A program made the translations under genes and the position numbers. The notes under the pieces are model-generated. The model ran no database searches and was not told where the DNA came from. It was given only the letters and a program-made list of their open reading frames with translations. Of a stretch of DNA of 10,081 nucleotides, positions 6,389 to 10,081 are shown one piece after another (position 1 is the first letter of the stretch; every line of letters starts with the position of its first letter). The DNA comes from an uncultured Hyphomicrobiales bacterium (GTDB taxonomy: Bacteria > Pseudomonadota > Alphaproteobacteria > Rhizobiales > Rhizobiaceae), in the NCBI GenBank assembly GCA_943908365.1, contig CALTTH010000130.1, positions 1-10,081 on the forward strand, given 5' to 3'.

Positions 6389-6967
6389 TTAGGGCTTGGT
6401 GGCACCCGTCTGCGTGGTGTCCGTTGCCGCCGGTGCTGTGGTGCTTGCGTTCGCGTTCTTGTCCTTGAGGGTCATGAACTCGGGGGCTGCCTTCAGCGAT
6501 TCAGCAGTTTCGGTCGTCGTTAGACGGACGGTGCCGTTGTTGGTGTCACGTGTCATCGTGAGCTTGTCCATCGGTACAGCAACATCCTTCGTGCCGATTC
6601 CGAGGAACCCGCCGACGCCAACCACAGCTGCGGCAATGCCGCCGTTTTCTTCGAGGATGAGGTTCGTCACGTTGCCGATGCTCTCATCGGCAGAGGTGTA
6701 GACCGAGTTGCCGATGAAATCATTGGCACTGATCTGGTTGGCTGCCTGCTCCGTCAGATAAGAGCCGGATGCGGCGCCAGCATTCGCGGAGGTGTCAGTC
6801 GCTCCAGGGGTTGTCGGCATGGCTGGAGTTGCCGGTGCGGCGTTCGGGCTTGCAGGGGCCGTCGTGCCTGGCGCAGGCTGAGTTGCGTCTTGGGCGATGG
6901 CGAGCGGTGCGAACGCTGTTGAACCCATGAGGGCGGCCGTCGCGATAAGGGTCAATGTCTTTTTCAT
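6389..6967 (-). CDS. Secreted PRC-barrel domain protein
   Basis: A 192-residue exported protein. Residues 1-25 form a signal peptide (MKKTLTLIATAALMG, ending AIA before Gln26). Residues about 28-68 are a Pro/Ala/Thr-rich low-complexity linker. Residues about 78-165 are a PRC-barrel (IGNSVYTSADESIGNVTNLIL, then AAAVVGVGGFLGIGTKDVAVP, typical of the family). A Thr/Ala-rich tail ends the protein. PRC-barrels are small beta-barrel modules seen in RimM, photosynthetic reaction-centre H subunits and many stress-induced rhizobial envelope proteins; no ligand is known here. The ATG at 6967 is preferred over one six codons earlier because GGAAGG lies 6 bases before it and it starts a normal signal peptide. 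An EcfG promoter about 80 bases upstream predicts general-stress induction. Confidence 0.9.
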   Translation of the reverse strand: MKKTLTLIATAALMGSTAFAPLAIAQDATQPAPGTTAPASPNAAPATPAMPTTPGATDTSANAGAASGSYLTEQAANQISANDFIGNSVYTSADESIGNVTNLILEENGGIAAAVVGVGGFLGIGTKDVAVPMDKLTMTRDTNNGTVRLTTTETAESLKAAPEFMTLKDKNANASTTAPAATDTTQTGATKP

Positions 6968-7050
6968 CTCGTACCTTCCTTTCATCGTCGTTAAACCAAA
7001 CTGGCTGGTGACAGTTCATCTATCCTTTTCGTCAACCTGTTCGCCGAGCA

Positions 7051-7076
7051 AACGAAACGATGGCAAAATTGGTTCC
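7051..7076 (-). promoter_or_regulatory. EcfG promoter of the PRC-barrel gene
   Basis: On the minus strand GGAAC (7076-7072), 17 bases, CGTT (7054-7051) matches the EcfG/RpoE2 promoter form. It predicts transcription starting near 7044, a leader of about 77 bases, and then the PRC-barrel ATG at 6967. Confidence 0.78.
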
Positions 7077-7153
7077 GGGTTTTTCACCTCATCAACAAAG
7101 GGTGAAAGGAGAAAAAAGCCTATAGATATCGCGCACTGCCGCAACGAAGAGCA

Positions 7154-7181
7154 TTGTGCCGCCAATTTAGACAGGTATTAT
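7154..7181 (+). promoter_or_regulatory. Possible sigma-70 promoter of the HWE sensor kinase
   Basis: TTGTGC (7154-7159), 16 bases, TATTAT (7176-7181). The -10 is good and the -35 moderate. No EcfG-type sequence was found before this gene. It would give a leader of about 115 bases to the ATG at 7303, or about 46 to the speculative upstream start discussed under findings. Confidence 0.35.
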
Positions 7182-7302
7182 CTGCATCATTCGGCGTAAA
7201 ATCCGACACATATGGACGTTTAAGGGCGCGACAATTTCAAGGTTTCGAGCATTCTTTGCCAGACTGTCTCCCACAGCATCGATTGGCACCTACATCGTCA
7301 TC

Positions 7303-8919
7303 ATGACGACGCTGGTGACCCTGCCGCTGATTATTTTTGCCGGTTATCTGATGCTGCGGCTGGAAGCGGATGAACGGGAAGACTTGCAGCGTGAAGCCGT
7401 CGACGATGCGCGCGCCATCAGCCGCAACATCGAGCGGCGTCTTCAGGAACTGAGTACTACGCTTAATCTTCTCGTGCAGTTTCCGGAACTGGAAGACGGG
7501 GATCTCGCCAGTTTCCATCAGCGCGTCAGTGAAAGCCTGCGCAAGCGAGATATCTACGTCGTGGTCGCCACGCGCGACGGCGTTCAGAAGGTCAATACGC
7601 GCATTCCCTACGGTCAGCCTCTAGGCCAGGTCCCCGCGGATGCCCATATCCAAGACGCGATCGATGCCAAGCGGATCATGCTTTCGAACATCTTCTATGC
7701 CACGAACCGGAAGGAATGGGTGTTTACCGTTACCATTCCCCTGCACCGTCAGCTCTCAGCCGCTGGCGACGTGTTGATCGCTACGCAAGCCGCGAGAGAT
7801 CTCTCAAGCCTGATATCTACGGATGCGATCCCCGCTGGATGGTCAGCATCGGTGATCGACGGCGACGGGCGCGTGGTGGTTTCCAGCTATATGCAGCAGG
7901 CAGCGCCCGGTATTGCCTACGAGCCGGCAAAACTCGCAGCCGGAATGTCGGCTTTCAGCGGCAGCTTCACCGACGCTCATAATAATATCTATGCCTATGC
8001 CCAACTTCCCGGTTGGCCCTGGAAGGCGGTTGTGGCGGGTGCGATAGACCGAAGTGACTCGGCCTTGCGAAGCACTTGGCGGCAGATGTTGATCGGCAGT
8101 CTTTTCATTGTGCTCGTTGCAGTCCTCGGCACCTACCTTGTCGGCCGGCAATTGCGGCAGTCCGTCAAACAACTCGTTGCCGTTGCTGAACGGATCGGCG
8201 AAGGCGAAATCGTCTCGCGCGTCGAAACCAACGTCAAGGAACTCAACCAGGTTGGTGTTGCACTCTCCAACGCGTCTTTCGACCGCAGCCAGGCAGAAGA
8301 CCGTAACCAGCTGATTTTGCATGAACTGGTTCACCGGTCCAAAAACATGTTGACCCTGGTGCAAGCGATGATGCGCCAATTGGCGCGGGAGAACACGACC
8401 GTTCACGAGCTGCAGAAGGAAGTTGACCACCGACTCCGAGGTCTCGCCATGTCAATCTCAGCACTGGCCGAGGTCCAGTGGGAAGGCCTGCCGATCCACC
8501 GTCTGGTGAAAGGCCATCTTGAGGTTTTCGGCTCTACAGCCCATCAGGTCGATATCTCGGGCGAGGATTTCCTTCTATCGCCCGAAGCTGCGCAAAATCT
8601 CGGCCTCATCCTTCATGAACTGAGCACAAACTCGATCAAGTACGGCTCGCTTTCGGTCAGGGAAGGACGCGTGCGGCTTCATTGGGCCCTTCCTTCATCC
8701 GATCACGGTAGCGTGACGATGGAATGGACAGAGACCGGTGGCCCGCCGGCCAGTCAGCCTTCCCGTCGCGGATTTGGCTCTACGATCATAAAGCGCCATG
8801 CGGAAAGCGCATTTTCTGCCGTCGTCTCAACGTATTATGCGCAAACCGGGTTTACTTGGTTGATGACCGCGCCCGTGGAGCGGCTGCTCAAGAAAAGTTC
8901 TGGCCAAGAGACTGTGTAA
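7303..8919 (+). CDS. Membrane HWE/HRxxN-family sensor histidine kinase with periplasmic sensor domain
   Basis: A 538-residue sensor kinase. Order: transmembrane helix 1 (about 3-20); a periplasmic region of about 240 residues with two PAS-like halves (VVVATRDGVQKVNTR near 86-100; VIDGDGRVVVSSY near 184-196; LPGWPWKAVVAG at 235-246), probably a dCache domain; transmembrane helix 2 (about 262-281); a HAMP-like linker (281-325); then the dimerisation/phosphoacceptor helix with HRSKN (His344 to Asn348) and the ATPase domain. The latter shows LHELSTNSIKYG (437-448), EWTE (474-477) and RGFGS (489-493). His in the N-box together with W-x-E defines the HWE class, and HRxxN kinases commonly signal to PhyR in the general stress response. 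The ligand is unknown. ATG 7303 is the only canonical start before helix 1 but has no Shine-Dalgarno, and the frame stays open upstream to 7171; the true N-terminus may be longer. Confidence 0.93.
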   Translation: MTTLVTLPLIIFAGYLMLRLEADEREDLQREAVDDARAISRNIERRLQELSTTLNLLVQFPELEDGDLASFHQRVSESLRKRDIYVVVATRDGVQKVNTRIPYGQPLGQVPADAHIQDAIDAKRIMLSNIFYATNRKEWVFTVTIPLHRQLSAAGDVLIATQAARDLSSLISTDAIPAGWSASVIDGDGRVVVSSYMQQAAPGIAYEPAKLAAGMSAFSGSFTDAHNNIYAYAQLPGWPWKAVVAGAIDRSDSALRSTWRQMLIGSLFIVLVAVLGTYLVGRQLRQSVKQLVAVAERIGEGEIVSRVETNVKELNQVGVALSNASFDRSQAEDRNQLILHELVHRSKNMLTLVQAMMRQLARENTTVHELQKEVDHRLRGLAMSISALAEVQWEGLPIHRLVKGHLEVFGSTAHQVDISGEDFLLSPEAAQNLGLILHELSTNSIKYGSLSVREGRVRLHWALPSSDHGSVTMEWTETGGPPASQPSRRGFGSTIIKRHAESAFSAVVSTYYAQTGFTWLMTAPVERLLKKSSGQETV

Positions 8920-8936
8920 AATATGTTTGGGGTTCT

Positions 8937-8961
8937 GGAACCAAGAATGGGTGCGTACGTT
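8937..8961 (+). promoter_or_regulatory. EcfG promoter ahead of a predicted small RNA
   Basis: GGAAC (8937-8941), 16 bases, CGTT (8958-8961): an exact EcfG-type promoter starting 18 bases after the stop codon of the sensor kinase and pointing away from it. There is no coding frame downstream on this strand before the terminator at 9045-9080, so it predicts a short non-coding transcript starting near 8967. Confidence 0.75.
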
Positions 8962-8966
8962 TCTTC

Positions 8967-9080
8967 AGCACGCCAGGCCATTCCCCGTCCCCGCCTAGAG
9001 GCCCGGCGCAGCAGGTTTTGCCCCTGAAAACCTGCCCCTGAATAGCACGGCTCTCCCCCGAGCCGTGCTTTTCTCTTTTC
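8967..9080 (+). ncRNA. Predicted general-stress small RNA with three C-rich hairpins
   Basis: Between the EcfG promoter and the terminator lie about 110 bases with no ATG. Hairpin I: CGCCAGGCC (8971-8979) with GGCCCGGCG (9000-9008), one mismatch, 20-base loop containing CCCCGTCCCC. Hairpin II: GCAGGTTTT (9011-9019) with AAAACCTGC (9027-9035), perfect 9 bp, loop GCCCCTG. Hairpin III is the terminator, loop TCCCCC. The word GCCCCTGAA occurs twice (9020-9028 in loop II and onward, 9034-9042 in the linker). Exposed C-rich loops are typical of small RNAs that pair with G-rich ribosome-binding sites. The layout recalls Caulobacter GsrN, also driven by the general-stress sigma factor, but no sequence relation is claimed. 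Promoter, absence of coding capacity, structure and terminator are seen; transcription and function are inferred. Confidence 0.65.
9045..9080 (+). terminator. Intrinsic terminator (3' end of the predicted small RNA)
   Basis: A perfect 9-bp stem, GCACGGCTC (9045-9053) with GAGCCGTGC (9060-9068), has loop TCCCCC and is followed by TTTTCTCTTTTC (9069-9080). It is oriented rightward only; the other strand has no T tract, so it does not serve the leftward kinase gene. It could also end read-through from the HWE kinase at 7303-8919. Confidence 0.92.
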
Positions 9081-9433
9081 GGGTCATTGATCGACAGTCC
9101 TCACTCGCCAATTCACACGGAGACGCTGGGAATGTCCTCCATCGACATCTCCGCTCCAGTTCATCACCTGAGATAGGAACGCTAGTGGAAGACGCGCTCA
9201 GATGACCGCACGTCCTATAAAGTCTCTCGCGATCTTTCCGATTCGCTCCATGCCTTAGGTCGCGGATTGCATGTCGCTGTCACAAACGCTGCACACCCTT
9301 ATGCGGATCATGCTTGAGGACGTGTTGAGCGGCGCACGAGTTCTTTTGCCATGCATATTGGCTGACAAAAATCGATCCGATCTCGAACTGATGCCACAAC
9401 GCTTTGCGTTTCCACGAAAGGACGTCTGCAGCG
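9081..9433. other. Intergenic stretch with no recognised gene
   Basis: Nothing convincing was seen. It is the 3' region of the leftward kinase gene and the space after the small-RNA terminator. Open frames here lack ribosome-binding sites and family words. A GGAAC at 9176-9180 is not followed by CGTT at the EcfG spacing. No clear leftward terminator for the kinase was found. Confidence 0.6.
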
Positions 9434-10081
9434 TCAGGACGCCACCGGCGCAGGGAATCGCAGCGTATATCCGATGTCACTTGCCGAGATATCGTACCGC
9501 GCCTCCCCTGCAAGGGCTGCTGGCACCACCTTTTCGAGGACTACGCTACCAAAGTTGCTTCGTCGGTCGCTTTCCTGCGATGCGGGCACATCATCTGGAG
9601 AGAGCGGTTCGCTCCAACTCACCTCGAAGAAGTCCCCTTCGCGCCGGCATTCCAGCGTGATGGGCAAGTGGAGTGCCAGGTTGGGGCTGTGGCTGACGGT
9701 ATTTACCACCAGTTCATGAAAGGCGAGCCCTACATAGAGAGCGCCATTCGGATTGAGCAGGAGGTTCTCACCCTTCATCTGAACCAGATGAGGATATTCC
9801 GGAAGGTAGAGATCCGATTGCTGTTTCAACAATTCGAAAATTTCCGCTCCGCGCCAATCGGAATCCGTGATCAGATCTTGAGACTGTGCCAGCGCATGCA
9901 ACCGCCCACGGAATTTCCGCAGGAAATCTTCCTTGGTAAAACTGAAGCGTGCCGTCTGTGCGGAGAGGCTCTGGATAATCGCCAGAAGATTTTTCGAACG
10001 ATGACTGACCTCACGCAATAGCGAGCGAAGCAACTGTTCGCGGCGACGCTCGACGGTGACCTCGCGGATCGTCGTCTTCAA
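9434..10081 (-). CDS. HWE/HRxxN-family sensor histidine kinase, C-terminal part (cut by window edge)
   Basis: The last 215 residues or so of a second HWE-type kinase. The visible part begins with the end of a likely PAS domain (REVTVERRREQLL). The phosphoacceptor helix follows with REVSHRSKNLLAIIQSLS (HRSKN His at visible residue 27), then FRGRLHALAQSQDLI, which is typical of this class. The ATPase domain shows AFHELVVNTVSHSP (N-box), EVSWSEP (the W-x-E element) and SNFGSVVLEKVVP. The N-box keeps His, Glu and Asn but lacks the usual Lys-Tyr-Gly that follows in most relatives, including the other kinase in this window. A TTG at the very edge is probably not the start, since the PAS remnant implies more N-terminal sequence to the right. 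It is oriented toward the predicted small RNA. Likely soluble or PAS-linked, perhaps light or redox sensing, but the sensor part is not visible. Confidence 0.9.
   Translation of the reverse strand: MKTTIREVTVERRREQLLRSLLREVSHRSKNLLAIIQSLSAQTARFSFTKEDFLRKFRGRLHALAQSQDLITDSDWRGAEIFELLKQQSDLYLPEYPHLVQMKGENLLLNPNGALYVGLAFHELVVNTVSHSPNLALHLPITLECRREGDFFEVSWSEPLSPDDVPASQESDRRSNFGSVVLEKVVPAALAGEARYDISASDIGYTLRFPAPVAS

Noticed and set aside
7082..7107. Inverted repeat TTTCACC-N12-GGTGAAA between the PRC-barrel and kinase genes
   Set aside because: Arms are short, the loop long, and it matches no known operator; it could still be a regulator site but there is nothing to support it beyond symmetry.
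9176..9200. GGAAC at 9176-9180 as another EcfG promoter
   Set aside because: No CGTT at 16 or 17 bases downstream and no gene following on that strand.
9271..9660. 129-residue plus-strand frame, and a longer one at 9404-10021
   Set aside because: Both overlap the second HWE kinase on the opposite strand and have no recognisable domain or Shine-Dalgarno.
10079..10081. TTG at the right edge as the start of the second kinase
   Set aside because: The residues just after it look like the end of a PAS domain, so the coding region almost certainly continues outside the window.

Overview
The window looks like chromosomal DNA of a Rhizobiaceae bacterium (Agrobacterium/Rhizobium type). The signs are a carboxyspermidine-type spermidine operon, galE/exoB, two kinases of the alphaproteobacterial HWE/HRxxN class, a RIME-like palindromic intergenic repeat, and several promoters fitting the alphaproteobacterial general-stress sigma factor EcfG (GGAAC-N16/17-CGTT). 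No mobile element, tRNA, rRNA or CRISPR array was seen.

Layout. 1-725 (-) is the N-terminal part of a periplasmic sulfate-binding protein that runs off the left edge. 726-1418 is a long intergenic region holding a dyad in the sbp leader, a weak minus-strand terminator-like hairpin and a RIME-like repeat. 1419-1658 (+) is a small DUF2934 protein, followed by a strong bidirectional terminator. 1794-4207 (-) is a two-gene spermidine operon: carboxyspermidine decarboxylase first, then carboxyspermidine dehydrogenase. 4406-5176 (+) is a two-gene membrane-protein operon (DUF883/YqjD-like, then a YqjE/holin-III-like protein). 5311-6294 (+) is UDP-glucose 4-epimerase. 6389-6967 (-) is a secreted PRC-barrel protein. 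7303-8919 (+) is a membrane HWE sensor kinase. 8967-9080 (+) is a predicted non-coding RNA. 9434-10081 (-) is the C-terminal half of a second HWE kinase running off the right edge.

How the parts fit. Three intergenic sites match the EcfG promoter exactly and each sits correctly ahead of a transcription unit: the DUF883/holin operon, the PRC-barrel gene, and the stretch just after the first HWE kinase that contains no ORF. The last is the most interesting. Its promoter is followed within about 110 bases by three successive hairpins with C-rich loops, the third being a textbook intrinsic terminator. This predicts a general-stress small RNA, similar in design to the sigma-T-dependent GsrN RNA of Caulobacter, although no homology has been shown. 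HRxxN kinases are the class that usually feeds the PhyR-NepR-EcfG cascade, so the right half of the window may be a small general-stress neighbourhood. PhyR, NepR and EcfG themselves are not in the window, so that link is inference.
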